From Desulfobacterales bacterium (GTDB lineage: Bacteria > Desulfobacterota > Desulfobacteria > Desulfobacterales > Desulfosarcinaceae), in NCBI GenBank assembly GCA_016218685.1, contig JACRDD010000041.1, positions 1 to 64,000 on the forward strand: DNA of 64,000 nt. Direction: 5' to 3'. Under the pieces are notes generated by a model. The model was not told where the DNA came from. It saw only the letters and a list, made by a program, of their open reading frames with translations, and ran no database searches. The position numbers and the translations under genes are program-made. Positions 1-11,160 of this stretch are shown piece after piece (within the stretch, counting starts at the first letter, position 1; each line of letters opens with the position of its first letter).

Positions 1-1090
1 GGGCCTCGCCGGTGCCCAGTTGGGTCAGCACCTCGGCCGTGTCGAAGGCCGGGTTGGCGGGAAATCCGGCCGCCACGGCCTTGATCGTCTTCTGGTCCTT
101 GGGCGTGAAGGCGCGCAGGGCGTGCTGGATCTTGAGTCCCAACTGGCCCAGCACGTTGTCGGGGATATCCAGAGGGTTCTGGGTGACAAAGTAGATGCCC
201 ACCCCCTTGGAGCGGACCAGGCGCACCACCTGTTCGATTTTCTCCAAAAGGGGTTTGGGCGCGCCGGCAAACAGCAGGTGGGCTTCGTCGAAGAAGAGCA
301 CCAGCTTGGGGGTCGGCAGGTCGCCCACTTCGGGCAGTTGCTCGAACAGCTCAGCCATCAGCCACAACAAGAAAGCGGCGTAGACCCGCGGCGCCTGGTG
401 GATCAGGCGGCCGGCTTCGAACAGGCTGACGACCCCCCGGCCGGAGAAATCAGTGTGCATCAGGTCGGCCAACTGCAAGGCCGGCTCGCCGAAGAAGCGC
501 TCGGCGCCCTGCTCTTCCAAGACCAACAACCGCCGCTGGATGGCGCCCACGCTGCTGGCGGCGATGTTGCCGTAAGCCGTCCCCAGATCGCGGCTGTGCT
601 CGGCCATCCAGGCCAGCAGGCTGCGCAAGTCTTTAAGATCCAGCAGCAGCATGCCCTGATCGTCGGCATAATCGAAGGCCGCGTAGATCACGCCGCTCTG
701 GGCTTCGTTGAGTTCGAGCAGGTAACTCAGCAACAGCGGCCCCAGCTCCGACATGCTGGCACGCACGGGGTGGCCGCTGTGGCCGTCCACATCCCAGAAG
801 AGCGCGGGGCAAGGCTGCTGGCGGTACTCAGGCAGGGAGATGGCCGCCAGGCGCTCGTCGATCTTGGGATGGGGCCGGCCCGGCGCGGCCAGGCCCGAAA
901 GATCGCCCTTGATGTCGGCGGCCCACACCGGCACGCCCAGGCGCGAAAAGCCCTCGGCCAGCACCTGCAAGGTGACCGTCTTGCCGGTGCCCGTGGCGCC
1001 GGTGATCAATCCATGGCGATTGCCCATGCGGCCCAACTGGCGCACCAGGTTGCCCTGGGCCGCGCCGATGGTGATGGATGGTGGCAGCAT
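1..1090 (-). CDS. HerA-like ATPase, DUF853 (YjgR) family, C-terminus cut by window edge
   Basis: The first 363 residues are present; the rest lies left of the window. Walker A is GATGTGKT at residues 31-38, ADIKGDLSG follows near residue 60, and a Walker B-like [10 protein letters not shown] lies near residue 270. This order and the segment [19 protein letters not shown] near the cut end match the DUF853 family of hexameric HerA/FtsK-like P-loop ATPases. Their cellular role is not settled; DNA processing or translocation is inferred from HerA. The ATG at 1090 has an AGGAGAG Shine-Dalgarno just upstream. The gene points away from the remnant and solute-binding protein to its right. Family assignment is confident; function is not. 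Confidence 0.88.
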   Translation of the reverse strand, partial: MLPPSITIGAAQGNLVRQLGRMGNRHGLITGATGTGKTVTLQVLAEGFSRLGVPVWAADIKGDLSGLAAPGRPHPKIDERLAAISLPEYRQQPCPALFWDVDGHSGHPVRASMSELGPLLLSYLLELNEAQSGVIYAAFDYADDQGMLLLDLKDLRSLLAWMAEHSRDLGTAYGNIAASSVGAIQRRLLVLEEQGAERFFGEPALQLADLMHTDFSGRGVVSLFEAGRLIHQAPRVYAAFLLWLMAELFEQLPEVGDLPTPKLVLFFDEAHLLFAGAPKPLLEKIEQVVRLVRSKGVGIYFVTQNPLDIPDNVLGQLGLKIQHALRAFTPKDQKTIKAVAAGFPANPAFDTAEVLTQLGTGEA

Positions 1091-1402
1091 AATCTCTCCT
1101 GATGGTTGACGTGGATGCTGTTGACGGAAGGATGCCAGGCTCGACCCATCCGCGTATTGTCGAACAGTATTTATCGCCTTGGCTGGGGCTGGCAATGTTT
1201 TTTTACGACACCGCCTTCATTTTAATGACAGGCTGTCGATGACGATCCCGCGGCGCTTGCCGAACGCCATGACATCCTCGGCCTGGAGGCCTCCGGCCGG
1301 GCGGGCTCCCACGCCAAGTTCAAACTTTCTTTTGCATCCATAGATCTGCTAAGGTGCGCCCGAGCGTCGCCCAGGAAGCGGCGCCCCCCCCAATGGAGAC
1401 GC
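1091..1402. other. Intergenic region with no supported gene
   Basis: Both strands have short open stretches here (for example 1222-1350), but each lacks a start codon with a ribosome site in its frame. I see no tRNA, convincing promoter or repeat. Confidence 0.5.
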
Positions 1403-1645
1403 ATGCGCTGGAACCTTTCGCCCACCGTGGCCGACATCTTGATACAGGGGGCTGCCGGCGAAGGCTTGGACCGCGACCAGGCCCTGGCCCTCATGGCCCT
1501 GCCCCCGGGACAGCCGGGCCGATACCGGTCAGGGGCGCGTCCAGGGCATCGATCGCTGCCGGACACGGCATTGGGAGATGGGATGGGATGGGATGCGACT
1601 AGGGCATCCAACTGTTTAAAGCAATCGAGGAAAGTGGAAAGTTAA
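1403..1645 (+). pseudogene. Possible remnant of a radical-SAM (biotin synthase-like) gene
   Basis: An 80-codon frame opens with an ATG behind GGAG. Its first ~36 residues look protein-like (MRWNLSPTVADILIQG, then LDRDQALALMALPPG) and resemble the N-terminal helix of BioB-family radical SAM enzymes, which often reads '..LSREEALALL.LP'. After that the composition turns into Arg/Gly/Pro-rich sequence typical of a non-coding frame, and the CxxxCxxC cluster motif is absent. The likeliest reading is a gene decayed or deleted after its start, just before the solute-binding protein gene. It could also be chance; a homology search of the first 40 residues would decide. Confidence 0.3.
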
Positions 1646-1658
1646 GGTGGGGTGTCTC

Positions 1659-2624
1659 ATGAAAAAATGGATCGTAGCGCTGTTCTGTCTGCTCCTGGCC
1701 ATGGATGCGGCCATTGCCGGTGAAACCATCAAGGTCGGCACCTGGAAAACGGCCCAAACCATCCAGCCCTATTTCTACGCGTACTTTCTGGGTGCCCAGA
1801 AACCCTGCGAAGTATTGGCGTTCACCAATCCGGCCGACCAGAAGACCGCCTTGCTGGCCGGAAGCCTCGCCATGTGCGGCACCACGCTGGCGCATGCCAT
1901 TCACTCCGCGGCCCAGGGAGAGCCGGTGGTGGTGGTGGCGGCGCTGTGCAACAAGAGCTCGGCCCTGGTGGTGCGCTCGTCCGAAAACATCCAGGCCGTG
2001 GCCGACCTGAAAGCCAAAAAGATCGGCTACGTGCCCGGCACCATGCACGAAATCCTGCTGCGCGAAGCCCTGCTGCGGGCCAAACTCAATCCGGACACCG
2101 ACGTGCAGCTCACCCGGGTGGATTTCTTCGATATGGGCACGGCCCTGGCCCAGGGCGGCATCGATGCCTTCCTCTCCGGCGAACCCTTTCCCTCGCTGGC
2201 CCTGCATGAAGGTTACGGCCGCATCCTGGCCTACCCGTACTACGACGATGCGGTGGGCACCATCAATGCCGCCATGATCGTCACCCGCGCCACCATCGAC
2301 AAGCGTCCGGAACTGGTGACCGATCTGGTCAAGGCCCACGCCCGGGCCACCAATTTCCTGCGCCGCCACCCGGCCCAATGGCTGGCCAAGGCCGCGGAAT
2401 TCGGCACGGCCCCCGAAGTACTGCAAAAAGCGGCCGCCAACATAGAATTGGCCTGGGAAATGGACGACGCCTTCGTGGCCAAGGTCAAAGCCCTGGGCGC
2501 TCGCATGCAGGCCCTGAAGATGATCGAACGCCAGCCGGATTACGACCGGCTCTTCGACCTGCGCTTCGCGCGGGAAATCATGGCCGACGAGGCGCTCTTC
2601 AATGGCGGCGGGAAGAAAGAGTAG
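1659..2624 (+). CDS. Periplasmic substrate-binding protein, NMT1/SsuA-like
   Basis: A 321-residue exported protein. The signal peptide (MKKWIVALFCLLLAMDAAIAG) predicts cleavage near residue 20. The mature part follows the type II periplasmic binding fold of the NMT1/ThiY/SsuA group: KVGTWKTAQTIQPYFYAYFLGA at the start of lobe 1, LAGSLAMCGTTLAHAI, and VADLKAKKIGYVPGTMHEILLREAL entering lobe 2. Relatives bind sulfonates, nitrate, thiamine precursors or similar anions for ABC transporters; the ligand here cannot be read off. The ATG at 1659 has AAGGTGG eight bases upstream and is preferred to the GTG at 1647. No permease or ATPase gene is adjacent, so it is an orphan binding component or works with a system elsewhere. 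Confidence 0.8.
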   Translation: MKKWIVALFCLLLAMDAAIAGETIKVGTWKTAQTIQPYFYAYFLGAQKPCEVLAFTNPADQKTALLAGSLAMCGTTLAHAIHSAAQGEPVVVVAALCNKSSALVVRSSENIQAVADLKAKKIGYVPGTMHEILLREALLRAKLNPDTDVQLTRVDFFDMGTALAQGGIDAFLSGEPFPSLALHEGYGRILAYPYYDDAVGTINAAMIVTRATIDKRPELVTDLVKAHARATNFLRRHPAQWLAKAAEFGTAPEVLQKAAANIELAWEMDDAFVAKVKALGARMQALKMIERQPDYDRLFDLRFAREIMADEALFNGGGKKE

Positions 2625-2673
2625 TTAGCGATCGAGAAGTGAATTGGTTCAATAGCGCCCCAAAGGAGTCCGC

Positions 2674-3468
2674 ATGCCCACCTGGATCGCCATCGTCATT
2701 CTCGGCATCATCGAAGGGATCACCGAATTTTTGCCCATCTCTTCCACGGCCCACCTGCTCATCGCCGAGCACTGGCTGCCGCGCCAGAGCGACCTGTTCA
2801 ACATCGTGATCCAAAGCGGCGCGGTGATCGCCGTGCTGCCGCTCTTTCCCCAGCGGCTGCGCCAGTTCGTCTTCCAGTGGCGCGATCGCGCCACCCAGGA
2901 CTACGCCTTCAAGATCGCCGCGACCTTCGTGCTCACCGCCGTGGGCGGCCTGCTGCTGGACAAGCTGGGTTTCGAACTGCCCGAGACGCTCGGCCCGGTG
3001 GCTTGGGCCATTTTGATCGGCGGCTTGGCTTTCGTGGCGATTGAAATGGGACTGCGCGACCGGCGGGTCGACGACAGCGTGACCTGGACCATCGCCATCG
3101 CCGTGGGCCTCGGCCAACTGGTGGCCGCTATTTTTCCCGGCGCCTCGCGTTCGGGCACCACCATCCTGGCCATGCTGCTGCTGGGCCTGAGCCGGCCGGC
3201 GGCCACCGAATTTTCCTTTCTGGTGGGCATTCCCACCATGCTGGCCGCCGGCGGCTGGAAGATCTTCAAGGCCCTGCGCCATCCGCTGCCCGGCGCGCCG
3301 TCCGAGGATTGGGGCCTTTTGCTGCTGGGATTCATCGTTTCGGCGGTGGTGTCGTTTGCAGCCGTCAAGTGGCTGCTGACCTACGTGCGCACCCACACCT
3401 TCACGATCTTCGGCTGGTACCGCATCGGCCTGGGGGCCGTGTTGTTCGGCATGCTTTTCTTCGCCTGA
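2674..3468 (+). CDS. uppP: Undecaprenyl-diphosphatase UppP/BacA
   Basis: An integral membrane phosphatase that recycles undecaprenyl diphosphate to the monophosphate carrier used in peptidoglycan and O-antigen synthesis. The 264 residues match the family length. Both signatures are present: EGITEFLPISSTAHL near residues 14-28 and the catalytic loop FPGASRSGTT near residues 153-162. About seven or eight hydrophobic segments are visible. The gene follows the binding-protein gene by about 50 bp. Its stop codon abuts, without overlap, the stop of the convergent aminotransferase gene. Confidence 0.95.
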   Translation: MPTWIAIVILGIIEGITEFLPISSTAHLLIAEHWLPRQSDLFNIVIQSGAVIAVLPLFPQRLRQFVFQWRDRATQDYAFKIAATFVLTAVGGLLLDKLGFELPETLGPVAWAILIGGLAFVAIEMGLRDRRVDDSVTWTIAIAVGLGQLVAAIFPGASRSGTTILAMLLLGLSRPAATEFSFLVGIPTMLAAGGWKIFKALRHPLPGAPSEDWGLLLLGFIVSAVVSFAAVKWLLTYVRTHTFTIFGWYRIGLGAVLFGMLFFA

Positions 3469-4635
3469 TCAGGCCAGCAGATGGCCCGCCCCGGCCTGAA
3501 AAATCCCGGGCGGCGGCAGCAGGCTGAGCACCACGAAGCCTTCGCGGCGAAAGTCGTAGAAGAAGCCGGGATGGACCAGGGTGTTGTGCCGCTCGAGCAG
3601 GCCCAGGACGCGCGCCTCGTCGCCCAGGGCATCGCGGATCTCCATGACGGCGTACCAGCCGCCTTCCCGGCGCAGCACATGGCAATGATCGGTCTGGGCG
3701 GCCCGCTGCCGCAGCCAGCGTTCATTAGCGTCGATGCGATCGATGATTTGGCGTTGAATGGCGTTCCTTCCGGCGAGCAGTACTTCCACCGCATGCTGCA
3801 CCGGGCCGGCGACGGAGAGGTAGAAATCGAGCAAGGCTTCCAGGCGTTGCCCGGCTGCGCGCACCTTGGTCGCTTCGCCGCTCACCGCGATCCAGCCCAG
3901 CTTGACCTGGGGCAAGGCCACCAGCTTGGAAAAGCCGTTGAGGACGAAGGTCAGGCCGCGCGTGCGGCCCGCCACCGTGCCCAGGCGCTCGTGCGGCGCC
4001 TGCGGCCCGGCATAATCGGCGAAGACTTCATCCACCACCAGGGCCAGATCGCGGCGGACGCACAGATCGTCCAGGAGGGCCAGTTCCGCCGATTTGAGAT
4101 AGGCGCCGGTGGGGTTGTTGGGGCTGACCGCCAGCACGGCCCGGGTGCGGGGGGTTATAAGGGCCTGAAGTACTTCCAGATCGATGGTCCAGCCGCTCTT
4201 TTCGTCGTAACGCGTGGGATAGGAGACGGCACGCACGCCTTCGAAACGCGCCAGGTAGGCTAGCAGCGGATAACCCGGTGTGGGGATCAGCACTTCATCG
4301 CCAGCATCGGCCAGCAGTTTGAACAAAAAGCCGTAGGCCTCGCTGGTGCTGGCGGTCAAAAAGAGCTGGGCCGCATCCAGCGGGCAGCCCAGGCCGTGGT
4401 AGTAAGCGGCGATGGCCTTGAGCGCTTCCGGCCGGCCGCGCGGGTCGGGTTCATAGACCAGGGCCCCCGGCCGGGCCAGGGCGCCCAGGATGGCCGCGCC
4501 GTCGTAATCCAAGCCCACGCGGGTGGGGTTGGATTGGGTCAGATCCAATAGCGGCTTTCCCGCGGCCCGCTTGCGGGCCAGCAGCTCGCCCAGGGCGTTG
4601 GGCGCAGTGTGCCCATCGATACGCTGTGAGAACAT
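3469..4635 (-). CDS. Class I/II PLP-dependent aminotransferase, last gene of the aromatic operon
   Basis: A 388-residue fold-type I aminotransferase. Visible signatures are the substrate-arm motif SPNNPTG near residue 170, the DEVFADY segment that contacts the cofactor, the Schiff-base lysine in NGFSKL near residue 234, and a C-terminal Arg region. It begins 7 bp after the end of the 14-TM exporter gene and is therefore fourth in the operon DAHP synthase-aroB-exporter-aminotransferase. That position behind a Trp attenuator suggests an aromatic aminotransferase acting on prephenate, phenylpyruvate or hydroxyphenylpyruvate. This is inference from context; alanine- or aspartate-type activity is equally compatible with the motifs. 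Confidence 0.85.
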   Translation of the reverse strand: MFSQRIDGHTAPNALGELLARKRAAGKPLLDLTQSNPTRVGLDYDGAAILGALARPGALVYEPDPRGRPEALKAIAAYYHGLGCPLDAAQLFLTASTSEAYGFLFKLLADAGDEVLIPTPGYPLLAYLARFEGVRAVSYPTRYDEKSGWTIDLEVLQALITPRTRAVLAVSPNNPTGAYLKSAELALLDDLCVRRDLALVVDEVFADYAGPQAPHERLGTVAGRTRGLTFVLNGFSKLVALPQVKLGWIAVSGEATKVRAAGQRLEALLDFYLSVAGPVQHAVEVLLAGRNAIQRQIIDRIDANERWLRQRAAQTDHCHVLRREGGWYAVMEIRDALGDEARVLGLLERHNTLVHPGFFYDFRREGFVVLSLLPPPGIFQAGAGHLLA

Positions 4636-4642
4636 GACGCGC

Positions 4643-6310
<1,668 letters not shown>

Positions 6311-6317
6311 TCAAGTC

Positions 6318-7346
6318 TTATTGGTCTTTTAAAAGCCAGCGCCCCAATTCTTCGATGGCGATGGTTTCCACCACGGCCTGGCCCAATCCCTTGAGCAGCA
6401 CGAAGTGCATCTGGGCCTGCTGCCGCTTCTTGTCCTTTTGCAGGGCGTTGAAAACGGCTTGGCGGTCGAATTCCAGAGCCGTGGGCAGATTCAGGCGTTG
6501 GAGCAGGACGACGATGCGCGCTTTTTCTTCCTTGCGCAACAGCCCCCTGGCCACGGAGAGATCGGCGGCCATGACCATGCCGGCGCTCACCGCGGCGCCG
6601 TGGGAAATGCCCAGGGTCTTTTCGAAGGAGTGTCCCAACGTGTGGCCGAAGTTGAGCTTGCGCCGCTCGCCGGCTTCGCGCTCGTCCTGGTTGACCACAC
6701 CGGCCTTGATCTCCACCGAGCGTTGCACCAGGCGCAGCAGTACGGATTCATCCATGGCCGCGACGGCCGCGCCATGGCGCTCGATGTCTTCGAAGTAGGC
6801 GGCGTCGGCGATGCAGGCGTGCTTGACGATCTCGGCCAGGCCGCAAGCGATTTCGGCGGGCGGCAGGCTCTTGAGCAGTCCGATGTCGATGAGCACGAAC
6901 TCGGGCTGATTGAACACCCCCACCATGTTCTTATAGCCTTTGAAGTTGACCCCGTTCTTGCCGCCCACGGTGGCATCCACCTGGGCCAACAGGGTGCTGG
7001 CCACGAAGCCGAAGCGCAGGCCGCGCATGTAGGTCGAGGCGGCAAAACCGGTCACGTCGCCCACGATGCCGCCGCCGATGCCCACAATAAAGGAGGAGCG
7101 GTCGGCCTCGGCAGCGATCAGCCGGTCGTAGATCAGGGCCAGGGTCTCCAGGGTCTTGTGCTGCTCACCGCAGCCGATGGCAATGACTTCGCCTTGGGGA
7201 AAGCGATGGCCATAGAGGCGCTGCACGTTTTCATCGGTGATGAAGATCGTGCGGCCCTTGGGCAGATAGTGCCCCAGGCGATCGAGGGTCTCGCCGATGA
7301 GGATGCGCGAGCGCCCGCTCTGGCCGGTAACGACGATTTCATTCAT
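6318..7346 (-). CDS. aroB: 3-dehydroquinate synthase
   Basis: Second enzyme of the shikimate pathway, converting DAHP to 3-dehydroquinate with NAD and a divalent metal. The 342 residues carry the NAD/metal signatures GGGIVGDVTGFAASTYMRG, KNGVNFKGYKNMVGVFNQP and the metal-binding HTLGHSFEK. The frame extends upstream to 7430, but that extension is not family-like; the ATG at 7346 gives MNEIVVTGQSGR and has AAGGAA upstream, so it was chosen. It follows the DAHP synthase gene by 35 bp and so shares its leader. The last residues (LGRWLLKDQ) are complete. Confidence 0.95.
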   Translation of the reverse strand: MNEIVVTGQSGRSRILIGETLDRLGHYLPKGRTIFITDENVQRLYGHRFPQGEVIAIGCGEQHKTLETLALIYDRLIAAEADRSSFIVGIGGGIVGDVTGFAASTYMRGLRFGFVASTLLAQVDATVGGKNGVNFKGYKNMVGVFNQPEFVLIDIGLLKSLPPAEIACGLAEIVKHACIADAAYFEDIERHGAAVAAMDESVLLRLVQRSVEIKAGVVNQDEREAGERRKLNFGHTLGHSFEKTLGISHGAAVSAGMVMAADLSVARGLLRKEEKARIVVLLQRLNLPTALEFDRQAVFNALQKDKKRQQAQMHFVLLKGLGQAVVETIAIEELGRWLLKDQ

Positions 7347-7381
7347 AACGGCATCATTCCTTAACCTTGAACTGTCCACTT

Positions 7382-8395
<1,014 letters not shown>

Positions 8396-8442
8396 GTGAA
8401 TTCCTCCTTTGCGTCAGCGGCCCGCGGCATCTCCCCGGGATC

Positions 8443-8474
8443 AAAAAAAAGACCGTGGGGAAAAGCCCACGGTC
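8443..8474 (-). terminator. Leader terminator (attenuator) of the aromatic operon
   Basis: On the minus strand a perfect 9-bp stem (GACCGTGGG with CCCACGGTC, 6-nt loop) is followed by eight T residues. It lies between the leader peptide and the DAHP synthase start, so it can stop transcription before the operon. The 5' arm can instead pair with CCCTCGGTCTG at 8507-8517 at the end of the leader peptide, giving a competing antiterminator. Confidence 0.85.
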
Positions 8475-8505
8475 CTGGATTGTTTCATCGGCGGTTGTAC
8501 GAGCG

Positions 8506-8586
8506 TCAGACCGAGGGCATGCGGCGCCAGAGCGCAAAGCGACGCCATATCCCCCAGATTGCCTGAAATTCGCCAAGACCGGCCAT
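8506..8586 (-). CDS. Trp-rich leader peptide of the aromatic operon
   Basis: A 26-codon frame on the minus strand starts at an ATG seven bases after GAGGTG. It encodes tryptophan at codons 11, 14 and 20 (in the segments AIWGIWRR and ALWRR) and Phe at 7 and 17; three Trp in 26 residues is far above chance. The stop codon overlaps the antiterminator strand at 8507-8517. This arrangement (ribosome site, regulatory codons, stop within segment 2, then a 3:4 terminator) is that of trp-type attenuators. Stalling at the Trp codons when tryptophan is short would free segment 2 to pair with segment 3 and let transcription continue. Confidence 0.78.
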   Translation of the reverse strand: MAGLGEFQAIWGIWRRFALWRRMPSV

Positions 8587-8611
8587 CGACATTCACCTCG
8601 AATTGGCGCCG

Positions 8612-8640
8612 ATAAAAACACCGTGCCCATCATTTGTCAA
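8612..8640 (-). promoter_or_regulatory. Probable sigma-70 promoter of the aromatic operon
   Basis: Minus strand: TTGACA (8640-8635), 17-bp spacer, TTTTAT (8617-8612). Transcription would start near 8605, giving a leader of about 210 nt that contains the leader peptide and attenuator. The -35 is perfect and the -10 matches at four of six positions. Confidence 0.55.
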
Positions 8641-8834
8641 GCATTGAAACCATCGCGCTTGGCCGGAATTCATTTCAAGTTTTCGGTCAAAGAGTCGATA
8701 TGGCAGGTACCGGGGGATCGGGTTCGCAAACAGCATGCTTCTTTTCCGATAACAATTGCCCTGGTTGCGAGCTTGGTATAAAAGCGGCTTTACCGAAAGT
8801 CGCTTCCCGAATAGGGATCGAAAGGAGTCGCGCG

Positions 8835-9290
8835 ATGCGAACAAGAAGCATCTTTTGGTTGTTTACCTGGCTGATCGCCGCCCTGGCGCTGGGCACTGGG
8901 ACGGTTTCGCCGGCCGCGGCGGGGCAGGAAGCCGCGGTGACGATCACCAGCCCCAGTTATGACAGCGTCTATGTGCTCGGTGACGGCATCGTTTTCTCGT
9001 GTAATGTCAAGAGCCCGGGGGGCAGCGAAATCCCCAAAGTCAAGTTGACCTGGACCTCCCAACTGGATGGCAAGATCGGAGAGGGCGCTCTTTTGAAAAT
9101 CAGCACCCTGACCCTGGGGGTTCACCGCATCACCGTCGAAGCGTACGATGAAGCGGGCGCAGCACTCGGAACGGCCAGCATCAAACTCAAAATCGGCCAG
9201 AGCAAGGGCGCCGACAATGGCACCCCTTCCAGTTCGGCCCCCATCGGCGTCGGCAAGAGCGAACCTTATGTCGTCAACCCTTTCAATTGA
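8835..9290 (+). CDS. Exported protein with an Ig-like/cadherin-like domain, unknown function
   Basis: 151 residues with a signal peptide (MRTRSIFWLFTWLIAALALG, then a cleavage region near SPAAAGQ). The mature part reads as one beta-sandwich domain: VTITSPSYDSVYVLGDGIVFSCNV, then KVKLTWTSQLDGKIGEG, ALLKISTLTLGVHRITVEAYD, a pattern common in Ig-like repeats of secreted proteins ('speL.p.G.h.it..a.D'). The C-terminus is Ser/Gly-rich. The ATG at 8835 follows AAAGGAG; the frame is open upstream to 8634 but that part is not protein-like. Its stop overlaps the start of the thioesterase gene (TGATG), so the two are probably translationally coupled. The role is unknown. Confidence 0.7.
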   Translation: MRTRSIFWLFTWLIAALALGTGTVSPAAAGQEAAVTITSPSYDSVYVLGDGIVFSCNVKSPGGSEIPKVKLTWTSQLDGKIGEGALLKISTLTLGVHRITVEAYDEAGAALGTASIKLKIGQSKGADNGTPSSSAPIGVGKSEPYVVNPFN

Positions 9291-9832
9291 TGCCTATGCC
9301 AACCTTGACCGATAATTTTAAAACCGGCGCGGGGGATACGGTGGGCCAGATCAGCCTGGCCCAGATCGCCCTGCTGCCCCTCTACCATCGGCAGACCATC
9401 CCCACCGAATACATCGATGCCATGGGCCACATGAACGTGCGCTGGTACATGGCCCTGTTCGACAATGCCACCTGGCGCTTTTTCGATGCCATGGGGTTGG
9501 ACGATGCCTATTTCGAGCGCAGCCACGCCGGCGGATTCGCCTTGAAGCACTTTGTGACCTATTGGGCCGAAGTGCAGGCCGGCCAGACCGTGGCGGTGCA
9601 CACCCGCATCCTGGGGCGCTCGGACAAACGCTTTCACTTCATGCATTTCATGGTCAACGAATCCAGCGGCATTACCGCCGCGGCCCTGGAAGCCCTGGGC
9701 ACCCATGTCGATCTGCGGCAGCGCAAGTCCAGCCCCCTGCCCTCCCGCATCGCCAAGCGCTTCGACAACCAACTGGCCGAAGATCGTCAACTGCCCTGGC
9801 CGGCGCCCATCTGCGGGGCGATCGCCGTCTGA
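9290..9832 (+). CDS. Hotdog-fold thioesterase (4HBT-like)
   Basis: 180 residues of the acyl-CoA thioesterase hotdog superfamily. The signature segment is HRQTIPTEYIDAMGHMNVRWYMALFDNATWRFF, where the Asp and GHMN place it with YbgC-like and carnitine-associated thioesterases. A later AVHTRILGRSDKRFHFMHFM forms the central beta strands. Substrate cannot be told from sequence. The ATG at 9290 overlaps the TGA of the previous gene by one base; no independent ribosome site is needed if coupled. The C-terminal ~45 residues after THVDLRQRK are less conserved-looking and probably specific to this protein. Confidence 0.8.
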   Translation: MPMPTLTDNFKTGAGDTVGQISLAQIALLPLYHRQTIPTEYIDAMGHMNVRWYMALFDNATWRFFDAMGLDDAYFERSHAGGFALKHFVTYWAEVQAGQTVAVHTRILGRSDKRFHFMHFMVNESSGITAAALEALGTHVDLRQRKSSPLPSRIAKRFDNQLAEDRQLPWPAPICGAIAV

Positions 9833-9984
9833 CCGGCTGAAGATTGACCACCCCCATCCCTTTACGCGCCGATCCTTAACCCCCTCTTACCGGCAAATAG
9901 ATCCCAATAAGGTGTGGACACATGGGCCGCTTTGGGCCATATTCTTTTTCCGTAATGATGCCTGCAAATCGCCAGGGAGCCGAT

Positions 9985-11106
9985 ATGCTTTCTAAAAAAG
10001 ATCTCATCGAAAACGCCTATGCCAATGGATTCGCCGATATCGGTTTTACCACCGCCGAACCGTTCGATCGCCACCGCCAGTTTCTGGCCGCCCATCAAAA
10101 AGAGTACGGATGGGTCAAAAGCATGGGATTGGACCTGTTGCAGGGCACGGACCCCAGAAGCATCCTGCCCGAGGCCCAGGCCATCATCGTCCTGATGGAA
10201 TCCTACTATCAGAAAACCTTTCCCAAAGTTTTGGAAGGCCACTTCGGGCGCTGTTACCTGGATGACGATCGCTTCACCCGGGACGGCCTGGCCCTGCGCA
10301 TCACCGCCTTCCGTGATTATTTGCGCAAGCACGGCATTCAATCCAAGTTCCCGGGCCACCTGCCCCACCGCATGGCCGCGGCCCGGGCCGGTTTGGGCAC
10401 CTTCGGCAAGAACTGCCTTTTTTACTCGCGCAAAGCCGCCCGGCAAGGCTCGTGGGTCTTGCCGATCACCCTGGTGGTGGACCGGGCCTTCGAACCCGAC
10501 GCGCCCAGCATCGCCAACGGGTGTCCCGCATGGTGCCGCAATGCCTGCATCGCCGCCTGCCCCACGCGGGCCTTGCGGGCCGACGGCACCATCGAACCGC
10601 GCAAGTGCATCTCCTATCTGAGCTATTACGGCGAGGGCTTGACCCCCCGCGAGCTGCGCGAACCCATGGGGCTCTACATCTATGGATGCGACCGCTGCCA
10701 GAATGTCTGCCCGCGCAACGCCCCCTGGATGGCCGCCGATCTGCCGGTCAACCCCAAGGCCGCGGCCATGCAGGAAGATTTGCGCCTGGAGCGGTTGCTG
10801 GCCATGGACACCGCCTACTTCGAAAGCCGTGTCCATCCGCGCATGTTCTACATGCCCACCGAGCAGATGTGGCGCTGGAAGATGAACGTGGCCCGCGCCA
10901 TGGGCAACACCCGCGACCCCAAATACATCGAAGCGTTGTCCACCGCCGGCGCAGGCCATGCCGACGAACGCGTGCGCGCCATGACCGCCTGGGCCCTGGC
11001 CCGCATCGGCGGAACCGACGCCCGCGCGGCGATCGAGAAATTGCGCCAGGATGCCGCGGCCGTCGTCCGCGAAGAAGCCGAAGCGGCCCTCGATGGCCTG
11101 AAGTAA
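9985..11106 (+). CDS. QueG-like 4Fe-4S double-cluster protein with HEAT-like C-terminus
   Basis: 373 residues with two iron-sulfur motifs in the middle: CPAWCRNACIAACP near residues 178-191 and GCDRCQNVCPRN near residue 235. This is the layout of epoxyqueuosine reductase (QueG) and the related corrinoid domain of reductive dehalogenases. The end (residues ~295-373) forms helical repeats ending in VREEAEAALDGLK, like the QueG HEAT repeats. The first motif has additional cysteines compared with the QueG CxxCxxCxxxCP, so it may be a paralogue with another substrate. The ATG at 9985 follows AGGGAG. Its last codons are duplicated at 13773-13830 on the far side of the cassette island. Confidence 0.75.
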   Translation: MLSKKDLIENAYANGFADIGFTTAEPFDRHRQFLAAHQKEYGWVKSMGLDLLQGTDPRSILPEAQAIIVLMESYYQKTFPKVLEGHFGRCYLDDDRFTRDGLALRITAFRDYLRKHGIQSKFPGHLPHRMAAARAGLGTFGKNCLFYSRKAARQGSWVLPITLVVDRAFEPDAPSIANGCPAWCRNACIAACPTRALRADGTIEPRKCISYLSYYGEGLTPRELREPMGLYIYGCDRCQNVCPRNAPWMAADLPVNPKAAAMQEDLRLERLLAMDTAYFESRVHPRMFYMPTEQMWRWKMNVARAMGNTRDPKYIEALSTAGAGHADERVRAMTAWALARIGGTDARAAIEKLRQDAAAVVREEAEAALDGLK

Positions 11107-11160
11107 AGCCTTTACCGGGAACTCCCTCAGCGTTTCGTGAGTCCCTTGGGCATGTCGCGG
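11059..11160. repeat. Left copy of a duplicated convergent gene junction
   Basis: This stretch covers the last ~15 codons of the QueG-like gene and the tail of an AOR gene read in reverse. It aligns with 13773-13877; my manual alignment gives about 15 differences and two small gaps over ~100 positions. The AOR-like half is broken here: two bases before its stop are missing, so the frame does not end as in the intact AOR gene. The two copies are direct repeats bracketing the AT-rich cassette island. Confidence 0.8.

Noticed and set aside
1222..1350. Short protein-like stretches on both strands left of the gene remnant
   Set aside because: Both lack an in-frame start with a ribosome site and I recognise no family; either could be chance in GC-rich DNA.
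8441..8488. A 15-codon frame with three Phe codons that runs through the leader terminator
   Set aside because: It has no ribosome site and lies inside the hairpin itself; the upstream Trp-rich peptide with GAGGTG and the overlapping antiterminator explains the leader better.
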